Assembly (NCBI GenBank): GCA_963800285.1
Contig: CAWDAL010000029.1
Span: forward strand, 62,001 to 126,000
Direction of reading: 5' to 3'
Length of the DNA: 64,000 nucleotides
Source of the DNA: DASUPK01 sp963800285
GTDB lineage: Bacteria; Actinomycetota; Thermoleophilia; Solirubrobacterales; 70-9
The notes below the pieces were generated by a model. That model saw nothing but the letters and a program-made list of their open reading frames with translations, was not told the origin of the DNA and made no database searches. Shown here piece by piece: positions 27,025 through 34,551 of the stretch (position 1 is its first letter; each line of letters starts with the position of its first letter). A program made the translations under genes and the position numbers.

Positions 27025-27960
27025 CTACGACCCTGACCCTAAGGCCCGGTTGTGGGCCTCGGCCGCCTCGCGGATACCGTCGCCGCGCCCCGGCAGCAGA
27101 GCCTGGCGGGCGTGGATCCAGTACCGCCTCGGCGAGTGGCCGGGCAGAAAGATCGCGGCGAAGGCGCGCAGCAGGTGGGGCCAGGCGAGCAGGGGGCGCA
27201 TCAGGAACGCCTCGGCCCGCCCCTCGTGCTTGCGGAGGTAGCGATCGCGGTTGCGGTGGTACTCGACGATCCGCCGCTCGGCACCGGCTGCGTCCTGCGC
27301 CATCTGGTCATGGTGGACGGCGCGGGCCGAGGGGACGAAGAGGACCTTCCACCCGGCGTCCCAGAGGCGCTTGCAGAAGTCGGTCTCGTCGGAGTAGACG
27401 AAGAACTCCGGGTCGAGCCAGCCGACCTGCTCCGCCGCCGCCCGCCGGACCATCATCGCGCTCGACTGAACCCAGCCGACCGGGCGAGTGCCCGTGCCGC
27501 CGCTCTCGACCGTGAAGCGGCGGTGCAGGAAGAGCGCTCCGGCCAGGGCCGTCTCCGCCCCGGGGAGCCGCCAGGCGCAGGGGACCTCCCGCCCCTCGGG
27601 CGCCAGCAGCTGCGCCCCCGCTGCGCCGGCGTCGCGGTCGGACTGCAGTGCGCCGAGTAGCGCTGCCACCGCGCCGGGCTGGAGCTCGGAGTCCTCGTTG
27701 AGCAGCAGGCAGAACTCGCCGCGCGCCTCCTGCAGCAGCCTGCTGTCGTTCGCGGCCTTGCCCTCCCGGCGGTCGAGCGCGACGAGGCGAATCTCCCGCC
27801 CCAGAGCCCGAACCGCCTCGGCCGACCCGTCGTCGGAGGCGTTGTCCAGCACGAGGATCTCGTGCTCGAGGTCGGACGGCGTCGTCCGCTCGATCGCCTC
27901 GAGACAGGCGAGCAGGAGATCCCGCCCGTTGGTGTTGACCACGCAATAGGAGACCAGCAC
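27025..27960 (-). CDS. Glycosyltransferase family 2
   Basis: A 311-residue GT-A enzyme of the rhamnosyltransferase-like group. It starts with the VVNTNGRDLL strand, followed by LVLDNASDDGS and the metal-binding LLLNEDSEL (a variant of the DxD motif), then the WVQSSAMMVRRAA acceptor loop and an EFFVYSDETDF motif typical of this subgroup. I chose the GTG at 27960. Any earlier start would overlap the divergent gene that begins at 27978, leaving a 17-base gap between the two genes. Confidence 0.88.
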   Translation of the reverse strand: MLVSYCVVNTNGRDLLLACLEAIERTTPSDLEHEILVLDNASDDGSAEAVRALGREIRLVALDRREGKAANDSRLLQEARGEFCLLLNEDSELQPGAVAALLGALQSDRDAGAAGAQLLAPEGREVPCAWRLPGAETALAGALFLHRRFTVESGGTGTRPVGWVQSSAMMVRRAAAEQVGWLDPEFFVYSDETDFCKRLWDAGWKVLFVPSARAVHHDQMAQDAAGAERRIVEYHRNRDRYLRKHEGRAEAFLMRPLLAWPHLLRAFAAIFLPGHSPRRYWIHARQALLPGRGDGIREAAEAHNRALGSGS

Positions 27961-27963
27961 GGC

Positions 27964-27969
27964 GACAAT
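27964..27969 (+). promoter_or_regulatory. Candidate -10 box, leaderless start
   Basis: GACAAT lies eight bases before the ATG at 27978, a spacing that would place the transcript start at the initiation codon. The same spacing is seen before the gene at 29132. Confidence 0.4.
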
Positions 27970-27977
27970 GCTCGCCC

Positions 27978-29081
27978 ATGCGCGTCCAGATCGTCGATCC
28001 GGCGGCCTACACGCCACCGTACGACCACGCCCTCTCGGGCGCGCTCGCCCGTGCCGGGGCGGAGGTGGAGCTGATCACGGCCCGTTTTCCGTATGGCCCG
28101 GTGCCGGTCGAGCAGGGCTACACGGTCCGAGAGCTCTTCTACCGGCGCGGCTCTCGAGAGGGAATCGGGCCGAAGCGGCGGCGCCTGCTGCGCGCCCTCG
28201 AGCACGTGCCCGACATGCGCCGCTACCGCCGCGTCGCCGAGCGGGCGGACCTCGTCCACTACCAGTGGCTGCCGATCCCGGGGCTCGACCGCCGCCTGCT
28301 GCCGCGAAAGCGCCCGCGCGTCTACACCATGCACTGGCGCCTGCCGGAGGCGGACTCTCGCATCGGGCGGTCCTTGGTCAAGCTGCTCGGCGAGATGGAC
28401 GCGGTTATCGTGCACTCGGAGCACGGCGCCGGGCGACTCCGCTCCGACTTCGGTGTGCCTGCCGATCGGCTGCGCGTGATCCCGCACGGCGCCTTCGACT
28501 ACCTGACCCGGCAGGAGGACGAGGTCCCCCTGCCGGTGGAGCTGAGGGACGTGCAGGGGCCCGTGATTCTCGCCTTCGGGCTGATTCGCCCCTACAAGGG
28601 GACGGACGTCCTGCTCGAGGCATTCTCACGGGTGGAGCGCGGCGAGCTCTGGATCGTCGGCATGCCCCGGATGCCGATGGACGAGCTGCATGAGCTGGCG
28701 GATCGCGCGCCGGGGACCGTTCGCTTCGTCGACCGGTTCATCACCGACCCTGAGATCCCGGCCTTCATGCACCGTGCCGATCTGGTCGTCCTGCCGTACC
28801 GGAACATCGAGCAGTCCGGCGTCCTCTACACGGCGCTGGCGTTCGGCCGGCCCCTCGTACTCAGCTCGGTGGGCGGTTTCACGGAGGTCGGTGCGCGCGG
28901 CGCGGCGCGGCTGGTCCCACCCGAGGATCCCGACGCGCTGGCCGAGGCGATCACGGAGCTGATCGCTGACCGCGACACCGCCGCGTCTCTGGCCGCCGGC
29001 GCCGAGCGAGAGGCCTGCACCATCTCGAACTGGGACCGCATCGCGGAGTCGACCATGGCCCTCTACCGCGAGTTGACCTAG
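27978..29081 (+). CDS. Glycosyltransferase family 4
   Basis: A 367-residue GT-B enzyme. It has the VIPHGAFD donor strand, the FGLIRPYKGTDVLLEAF phosphate-binding loop and a C-terminal block LPYRNIEQSGVLYTALAFGRP where the EX7E motif is diverged (E..SGV). The variant block is typical of one group of GT4 enzymes in exopolysaccharide clusters. It is divergent from the GT2/GT4 pair. A palindromic element begins two bases after its stop codon. Confidence 0.88.
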   Translation: MRVQIVDPAAYTPPYDHALSGALARAGAEVELITARFPYGPVPVEQGYTVRELFYRRGSREGIGPKRRRLLRALEHVPDMRRYRRVAERADLVHYQWLPIPGLDRRLLPRKRPRVYTMHWRLPEADSRIGRSLVKLLGEMDAVIVHSEHGAGRLRSDFGVPADRLRVIPHGAFDYLTRQEDEVPLPVELRDVQGPVILAFGLIRPYKGTDVLLEAFSRVERGELWIVGMPRMPMDELHELADRAPGTVRFVDRFITDPEIPAFMHRADLVVLPYRNIEQSGVLYTALAFGRPLVLSSVGGFTEVGARGAARLVPPEDPDALAEAITELIADRDTAASLAAGAEREACTISNWDRIAESTMALYRELT

Positions 29082-29082
29082 A

Positions 29083-29110
29083 ACGGGTTGCGCCTGCGGC
29101 GCACCCTCGC
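29083..29110 (-). repeat. Palindromic element copy C
   Basis: A 28-base copy with loop CGCAG. The inner stem pair is T-A where copies A, B, D and F have C-G, a compensatory change. It begins two bases after the preceding gene's stop. Confidence 0.75.
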
Positions 29111-29117
29111 ATATGCC

Positions 29118-29123
29118 GATAAT
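29118..29123 (+). promoter_or_regulatory. Candidate -10 box, leaderless start
   Basis: GATAAT lies eight bases before the ATG at 29132 and directly after palindromic element copy C. No clear -35 box is present. Confidence 0.45.
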
Positions 29124-29131
29124 CCCCGCTC

Positions 29132-30262
29132 ATGGCGCTCGAGATCGTCTTCTGGGCCGCGGTCGGCCTGATCGTCTATGCCCACCTGGGTTATCCGCTG
29201 CTCCTCTGGCTCCTCGCCAAGGCCTTCGGCGAGGACGACTCGGCGGCCGAGGCCGATGGCGAGCTCCCCAGCGTGACCCTGGTGATCCCCGCCTACGACG
29301 AGGAGGAGGTGATCGAGCGCAAGATCGCCAACGCGCGAGCGTTGGATTACCCCGCGGATCGTCTCGAGATCGTGGTGGCGTCCGACGGTTCCAGCGACGG
29401 GACTGCCGACCTTGCTCGCCACGCCGGCGCCGATCGGGTGCTGGAGCTGCCGCGCGGCGGCAAGGTCGCAGCGCTCAACCAGGCCGTCAGAGACGCGAAG
29501 GGCCCGATCCTCGCGTTCTCCGACGCCAACAGCTACTGGCGGCCCGACGGACTGCGCCGCCTCGTCGCCCGCTTCGCAGACGAGCGGGTCGGCTACGCCT
29601 GCGGCCAGGTCCGGTTCTCCGGCGGCGAGGGCGGTAACCAGGAGGGCGTCTACTGGCGTTACGAGATGGCGGTGCGCTCGATGGAGACGCGGCTCGCCGG
29701 CATCACGGCGGGCAACGGAGCGATCTACGCCGTGCGCAGCGAGGCCTACATCGAGCTGGATCCGAGCAGAGGCCAGGACATCGGCTTCCCGTTCGAGCTC
29801 ACCAAGCGCGGCTGGCGGGCGGTGTACGAGCCGCGGGCGGTCGCCGAGGAGAAGATGGCGCCGACCGTCGAGGGCGAGTTTCGCCGCAAGCGCCGGATGA
29901 TGTGGGGCCTCTGGGACGTGATGCTCCGGTGGGGGATGCTCGACCCGCGCGGCTACGGCCCCGGCTACGCGCTCGAGATCTACTCGCACCGGCTGCTGCG
30001 CTACCTGACGCCCTGGCTCCATCTGATCGCCTTCGGTGCGAACGTCGCCCTGCTCGGAGATGGCTCGCTCTACGTGGTCACTATGGCGCTGCAGCTCGCC
30101 CTCTTGCTCGGCGCTCTGCTCGGGCGCTTCGTCCCCGCCCTCCCGTTCCGGATCGCCTACTACTACGTGACCGTGACCGCCTCCATCGCCGTGGGACTCT
30201 GGGATCGCCTCCGAGCCGGCTCCGTGCCGATCGGCTGGGAGAAGGTCGAGGGCACCCGGTGA
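29132..30262 (+). CDS. Processive-type glycosyltransferase family 2, membrane-bound
   Basis: A 376-residue protein. An N-terminal membrane segment is followed by the GT-A domain with VIPAYDEEEVI, VASDGSSDGT, the FSDANS metal motif and an acceptor region with GNGAIYA; two or three C-terminal membrane segments follow. This layout is shared with chitin, hyaluronan and poly-N-acetylglucosamine synthases and with simple dolichol-type transferases. The usual QxxRW motif is seen only in a weak form (RRKRRMMWGLWD), so processivity is uncertain. It overlaps the next gene by 4 bases. Confidence 0.87.
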   Translation: MALEIVFWAAVGLIVYAHLGYPLLLWLLAKAFGEDDSAAEADGELPSVTLVIPAYDEEEVIERKIANARALDYPADRLEIVVASDGSSDGTADLARHAGADRVLELPRGGKVAALNQAVRDAKGPILAFSDANSYWRPDGLRRLVARFADERVGYACGQVRFSGGEGGNQEGVYWRYEMAVRSMETRLAGITAGNGAIYAVRSEAYIELDPSRGQDIGFPFELTKRGWRAVYEPRAVAEEKMAPTVEGEFRRKRRMMWGLWDVMLRWGMLDPRGYGPGYALEIYSHRLLRYLTPWLHLIAFGANVALLGDGSLYVVTMALQLALLLGALLGRFVPALPFRIAYYYVTVTASIAVGLWDRLRAGSVPIGWEKVEGTR

Positions 30263-30978
30263 GCGGCGCCAACGGCCCGGTGCCGGACGCCGCCCAGCAG
30301 CGCCTCGACGTCCCACCGCCCGCGACCCGCCCGCAACAGGGGCTGCCGCGCTGGGCGGACCTGCTGATCGCGGTCGTCTCCCTGATCCTCGTCTCCCCGA
30401 TCCTCCTGGCTGCGGCGATCGCCATCAAGCTCACCTCGCGCGGCCCGGTGATCTACAGGCAGCGGCGGGTCGGCCGCGACGGGACGATCTTCGAGATGTT
30501 CAAGCTCCGGACGATGCGCCAGGGTGCCGACCCCGTCGGCGTCGGCACGGCGGTCACCGCCGATGATCCGCGGGTGACGGGAGTCGGCCGGCTCCTGCGG
30601 CGCTTCTCCCTCGATGAGCTTCCCAACCTCTTCAACGTGCTGCGCGGCGACATGAGGATCGTCGGCCCGCGTGCCACGCTCCCCGCCCAAGTCGAGCTCT
30701 ACACGCCGCGCCAGCTCCGCCGCCTCGACCTGCGCCCCGGCGTCACCGGATGGGCCCAGATACACGGCCGCGCCGGAATTCCCTGGGAGGAGCGAATCGA
30801 GCTGGACGTCTGGTACGTCGAGCATCGCTCTCTCCGCCTCGACCTGAGGATCCTCGCCCGTACACCGGGTGCCCTGCTCGGCGGGGCGGGCAGCGTCGCC
30901 GAGGACCAGTATGCGGGCTCGGCGCCCGATTCGCCCCTGAGAAAGGCCGCCGAGCGGGAGCGGGCCGGGGAGCCCTGA
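30259..30978 (+). CDS. Initiating sugar-phosphate transferase (PglC/WbaP catalytic domain)
   Basis: A 239-residue monotopic phosphoglycosyl transferase that attaches the first sugar phosphate to undecaprenyl phosphate. One membrane or re-entrant segment (about 32-55) precedes the conserved catalytic block: VIYRQRRVGRDG, FKLRTM, the SLDELPNLFNVLRGDM motif with the catalytic Asp-Glu pair, VGPRA and RPGVTGWAQI. It is of the small PglC size rather than the five-TM WbaP size. The GTG at 30259 overlaps the preceding gene. With the flippase and polymerase-like genes it completes a Wzx/Wzy-type route. Confidence 0.93.
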   Translation: MSGANGPVPDAAQQRLDVPPPATRPQQGLPRWADLLIAVVSLILVSPILLAAAIAIKLTSRGPVIYRQRRVGRDGTIFEMFKLRTMRQGADPVGVGTAVTADDPRVTGVGRLLRRFSLDELPNLFNVLRGDMRIVGPRATLPAQVELYTPRQLRRLDLRPGVTGWAQIHGRAGIPWEERIELDVWYVEHRSLRLDLRILARTPGALLGGAGSVAEDQYAGSAPDSPLRKAAERERAGEP

Positions 30979-31527
30979 ATGGCGCGCGGCATCTCGCTCA
31001 GAGACTTCCGCCCGGAGGACGCCTCCGCGGTCCAGCGCTGGTTCAACTCCCCCGCGGCGACGGCCAACCTGCTCGAGCACCGCGACGGGGAGTTCACCGA
31101 GGAGGACGCGAAGCGCTGGGTCGAGCGTGCGATCGAGCAGTCGAAGGATGCGAAGGCGGAGGACCGCAAGTGGGCGGTCGAGGTCGAGGGCATCGAGGAG
31201 GCGGTCGGCTTCACCGCTCTCTACGGGCTCCATCGGCAGACCGCCCCCGAGCTCGGTGCGATCATGGGCGACGAGCGGGTCCGAGGCCGAGGAGTCGGCC
31301 GCGAGGCGGAGCGGCTCACCAACCTGAAGGCCTTCGAGGAGTTCGGTGCCCACAAGGTCTACGGCCGAATCCCCGCGACCAACGAGGCCGCCAAGAAGGC
31401 CGTCATCTACAACGGCTGGAAGCAGGAGGGCGTGCTTCGTAAGCAGGTTCGTCACGGGGAGGAGCTGATCGACGTGGAGCTCTGGGGCGGCTTCCGCCAG
31501 GACCTCCCCGAGCCGCCCGAAGAGTGA
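30979..31527 (+). CDS. GNAT-family N-acetyltransferase
   Basis: A 182-residue RimJ/RimL-like acetyltransferase: ISLRDFRPEDAS start, a central beta-bulge strand (ELGAIMGDERVRGRGVGREA) that forms the acetyl-CoA pyrophosphate loop, and the VYGRIPATNEAAKKAVIYNGW block of this subfamily. In sugar-biosynthesis clusters such enzymes often N-acetylate amino sugars made by dehydratase/aminotransferase pairs. No aminotransferase is visible nearby, so the substrate is open. The ATG directly follows the previous stop. Confidence 0.87.
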   Translation: MARGISLRDFRPEDASAVQRWFNSPAATANLLEHRDGEFTEEDAKRWVERAIEQSKDAKAEDRKWAVEVEGIEEAVGFTALYGLHRQTAPELGAIMGDERVRGRGVGREAERLTNLKAFEEFGAHKVYGRIPATNEAAKKAVIYNGWKQEGVLRKQVRHGEELIDVELWGGFRQDLPEPPEE

Positions 31528-32447
31528 AGGCCACGCTGATCGAGGACGGCGGCGCAGCCGCGTCCGAGGACGAGAACTTCTTCCGCTCAACCCCGTTCCT
31601 GGAGGCCGAGGCCGCGACGCACACGGTCGAGATCGGTGACGCTGCCCTGCGGCTGCCGGTGATCGTGCGCCCGATTGACGGCTCGGAGCGCGTCGATGCG
31701 ATCTCCCCCTATGGCTACCCGGGTGCCAGCGGGAGCTACGGGAAGCCAGTCGATCCCGGCGAGATCGACTGGTCGGAGACGGGCCTGGTCAGCATCTTCA
31801 TCCGCGACCGGATCGGCGCTCAGTGCCTGTCCGGCGGGACGCTGCGCAACCACGTTCGCATCGCCGCGGGGGACTCAGGGATCCGCAAGCGCCTCCGCGA
31901 GCAGATCCGCCGCAACGAGCGCCGCGGCTGGCTGGTCGAGCCGATTGCCGGACCCGATGCCGACGACGAGGCCAGAGCGACCTTCGAAAGGGCCTACGCC
32001 GAGACGATGGCGCGCACCGGAGCCGCCGGGCGCTACCTCTATTCGAGCGAGTACTTCGAGACGCTGTTGCGCAGCGAGCGGAGCTGGTTGATGATCGCCG
32101 CCCGGGAGGGGGAGCGGCTCGCCGGTGCGGTCGCCGTCGCCAGCGACGGATACCTCCACTACTACCTGGGTGGCACCGCGGACGAGGCGCTCGGCGATTC
32201 GCCGATGAAGAACGTGTTCGCGGCGATGATCTCGCTCGGTTCCGAGCTCGGCCTGCCCCTCAGCCTCGGTGGCGGCCTGAGCCCCGGCGATTCGCTCGAC
32301 GAATTCAAGCGCGGCTTCGCCAACGCCGAGGCGCCCTTCCACACCCACGAGCTGATCTGCGACCCCGCCGCCTACGAGCAGCTGGCTGCGGGGTCGGACC
32401 CGGCGGGGTCTGACCCCGGGTTCTTCCCCGCCTATCGCCATCATTAG
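31524..32447 (+). CDS. FemAB-like (GNAT-fold) aminoacyl or acyl transferase
   Basis: A 307-residue protein with the double-GNAT layout of the FemAB/BioF2-like group: SGGTLRNHVRI, then RKRLREQIRRNERRGW and a late block with DGYLHYYLGGTADEA, followed by SLGGGLSPGDSLDEFKRGF. Members add amino acids to peptidoglycan or modify surface sugars. The GTG start overlaps the GNAT gene by 4 bases. The C-terminus carries a tandem GSDP-AGSDP repeat encoded by two near-palindromic GGGTC(N)GACCC units, and a palindromic element lies one base after the stop. Confidence 0.82.
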   Translation: MKATLIEDGGAAASEDENFFRSTPFLEAEAATHTVEIGDAALRLPVIVRPIDGSERVDAISPYGYPGASGSYGKPVDPGEIDWSETGLVSIFIRDRIGAQCLSGGTLRNHVRIAAGDSGIRKRLREQIRRNERRGWLVEPIAGPDADDEARATFERAYAETMARTGAAGRYLYSSEYFETLLRSERSWLMIAAREGERLAGAVAVASDGYLHYYLGGTADEALGDSPMKNVFAAMISLGSELGLPLSLGGGLSPGDSLDEFKRGFANAEAPFHTHELICDPAAYEQLAAGSDPAGSDPGFFPAYRHH

Positions 32448-32448
32448 C

Positions 32449-32472
32449 CGGGTCGCGCTCGCGCGCCCTCGC
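32449..32472 (-). repeat. Palindromic element copy D
   Basis: A 24-base copy with the loop shortened to GA and stem pair C-G. It begins one base after a stop codon. It shares additional flanking similarity with copy E: a further 20 or so bases ending in ATGATGGCG are nearly the same in both. Confidence 0.75.
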
Positions 32473-32473
32473 A

Positions 32474-33703
32474 TCAAACGCCGCCGGAGTGCCGCTTCCG
32501 CTTGTGTTTCTTCTTGCGCCGTTTCTTGGCGAAGTGCTTGATCCGTTTCTGCACCGCCGCCTGGATCTGCGGGATCTGCGGGATCAGCGCGCCGCCCGGA
32601 CAGGCGGTCAGCCCGAGCGCGGTGTGCCCGAGGATTCTGGGCACCGCGATCACCGTGCCCGCCGGGTAGCGGCTCTCCGGGCCGCCCGCGGAGGTCAGCT
32701 GCACCGTCGCGGTGGCCGGCGTGGCCCGGTTCACCCCCAGCTTCCAGGCGAGGAACCGGATGATCGATCGCCGAGCCTGAGGAGTGGGCGCCTCGCTGGT
32801 GTGGTCGCCGATCGAGGCGATCGAGGTCGTCTGTGAGTTGAAGCCCTGCGCCTGAGCGCCGACGACGGGGCGCTTCAGCCCTCCGGCGCGTCCCTCGTAC
32901 AGCGTGCCGTAGCGGTCGACGAGCGCGTTGTAGCCGATGTCGTTCCAGCCGTTGCCGAAGACGTGAAAGCGGCAGATGCCGAGAACGATCGACGGCGCCT
33001 CCTCCGGCGTGTAGTCGTTGGCGTTGACCGTGTGATGGATGACGGCCGCCTGCACCCCGCCGTACTCGGCCGGCCCGCGCGGAGGACAGCCGCCGTCGGC
33101 GAGATTCGCTCCCCAAGCCGCCCGGCTGACGATCCGCGGCTTGGGCGAGAGCTTCAGGGCCTGCGCGACCGGCGTGGACGCCACGGAGATGAAGGCGGTG
33201 TTGATCGCGTGCCGGGCGGAGTTGACGAGCCGGTCGGCGAAGCTTCCCGAGGTACCGGAGACGTTGACGAAGTGCAGGCGGCCGCGAGGCCGAAACGGAG
33301 CGCGAACCTGGGCGGTGTCGGCGCCCCCGACGTAGATCGGCGTCCCGTCCTCCTGATCCACCCAGTCACTCCACTTCCCGCCGTCGCGGCGAACGCGGAT
33401 CTGGACCGTCCTCATCTCGCGAGCGACGCCGACCAGGTCGAAGCGGTGCGGTGCACGGACCGGCGGCGAGATCCAGCGTGCGGCCCGCTCGCGGGGGTGT
33501 GCGGAGCGCGACGCGGCGATCGCCGCCGGCGCCATCCGCTTGGCCGCCGGAATTCCCCGCTCGAAATCGACGGCGCCCGGCAGGTAGGGGCGCAGCGAGA
33601 GAGCGGGCGCCGCGATCCATGCGGACGCCGCGATCAGGGCCAGACCCACCGCCATCATCAATCGGGTTGCGCTCACGCGCACCCTCGGATTACGCTTGCG
33701 CAC
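32474..33703 (-). CDS. Secreted N-acetylmuramoyl-L-alanine amidase (PGRP/amidase_2 fold)
   Basis: A 409-residue exported protein predicted to cut the bond between muramic acid and the stem peptide. A signal-anchor lies at about 16-36. The PGRP domain (about 175-380) has the Zn ligands in IHHTVNAND, the LGHTALG histidine and the C of ACPGG, plus YGTLYEGRAGG. The C-terminus has a strongly basic tail (KKRRKKKHKRKRH) that may bind anionic wall polymers. The first 13 or so residues are coded by palindromic element copy E, so the real start may be one of the later ATG codons near 33662 that open the signal sequence. Confidence 0.88.
   Translation of the reverse strand: MRKRNPRVRVSATRLMMAVGLALIAASAWIAAPALSLRPYLPGAVDFERGIPAAKRMAPAAIAASRSAHPRERAARWISPPVRAPHRFDLVGVAREMRTVQIRVRRDGGKWSDWVDQEDGTPIYVGGADTAQVRAPFRPRGRLHFVNVSGTSGSFADRLVNSARHAINTAFISVASTPVAQALKLSPKPRIVSRAAWGANLADGGCPPRGPAEYGGVQAAVIHHTVNANDYTPEEAPSIVLGICRFHVFGNGWNDIGYNALVDRYGTLYEGRAGGLKRPVVGAQAQGFNSQTTSIASIGDHTSEAPTPQARRSIIRFLAWKLGVNRATPATATVQLTSAGGPESRYPAGTVIAVPRILGHTALGLTACPGGALIPQIPQIQAAVQKRIKHFAKKRRKKKHKRKRHSGGV
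33663..33688 (-). repeat. Palindromic element copy E
   Basis: A 26-base copy with loop GTGA and the T-A stem pair also seen in copy C. It overlaps the first codons assigned to the amidase gene and may instead be part of its untranslated leader. Confidence 0.75.
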
Positions 33704-33748
33704 TCAGCCTCCGGAACACATCAGCGCGGCCCGGGTTGTGGGCCGAAG

Positions 33749-34522
33749 CTACGGAAGGTTGATCGGAATGCCCTGCTCCGGGCCGTTGCCGCGGTAGGTG
33801 TCCCGGAAGTTGCGGATCACGTCGAGGACGAGCGGGTTGTAGTTGGGGCAGACGACCTCGTTGGTCCAGGCCGTGACGGCGACGTCATACGGCATGTCGG
33901 GATCGGGGAAGAGCAGCATCCCGTCCGGGTCCGCGTCGAAGACGCCCTTCAGCGCGAGCTGCTCGTTCTCGGGCAGGCTCGGCTTGTAGTGGACCTCGAT
34001 CCGGCCGTGCTCCATCGCATGGACCTCGTTGCGGATGTTGGTCGCCTTGCTCGTGTCGCTCGTGACCGGGGTCCGGTAGGCCCCGTCGTCGATCGGCACC
34101 GGATTGTGGTTGCCCGACGTGGGCGGCACGGTCCCGTAGTTGACCGGGGTCGAGTTCGGCACGTGGGTGTTGCCCTCGTTCGGGAGATCGAGCTTGACCT
34201 GACAGCCCGCCTTGCCGGCTGAGATCTTCAGGTCCGCGAACTGGATGGCCGGCGGCGCAGTTCCAGTCCGGCAATCGGGCTCGAGATCCCTGAAGGTGCC
34301 GCCGGAGTTCTTGATGTGGGCCTCCGAGCAGGCATTCGTCCCGCCACCGCCGCCACCGCCGCTGGCGATCACAGCCACCAGCCCGGCGATCACGGCCACC
34401 GTCAGGATGCCGGCGACGACGTAGCCTGCGACGAGGCGCCTGCGGCCGCCGGACTGCGACGCGCGCTCGGCTGCGAGCCGCTGCGCGCGAAGTCGTTCCT
34501 TCTCTTCCTTGCGACTGGCCAT
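33749..34522 (-). CDS. DUF3105 membrane protein
   Basis: A 257-residue protein: basic coiled N-terminus, one membrane segment (about 30-55) followed by a run of glycines, and an extracellular DUF3105 domain. Domain landmarks are VPPTSGNHNP and the later HAMEHGRIEVHY, where several His residues could bind a metal. DUF3105 proteins are widespread in Actinobacteria and have no proven function. Start at the ATG at 34522 directly opens a charged helix. Confidence 0.85.
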   Translation of the reverse strand: MASRKEEKERLRAQRLAAERASQSGGRRRLVAGYVVAGILTVAVIAGLVAVIASGGGGGGGTNACSEAHIKNSGGTFRDLEPDCRTGTAPPAIQFADLKISAGKAGCQVKLDLPNEGNTHVPNSTPVNYGTVPPTSGNHNPVPIDDGAYRTPVTSDTSKATNIRNEVHAMEHGRIEVHYKPSLPENEQLALKGVFDADPDGMLLFPDPDMPYDVAVTAWTNEVVCPNYNPLVLDVIRNFRDTYRGNGPEQGIPINLP

Positions 34523-34551
34523 CGGAGGGCGAAGAGGCTAGCGGAGGCCGT

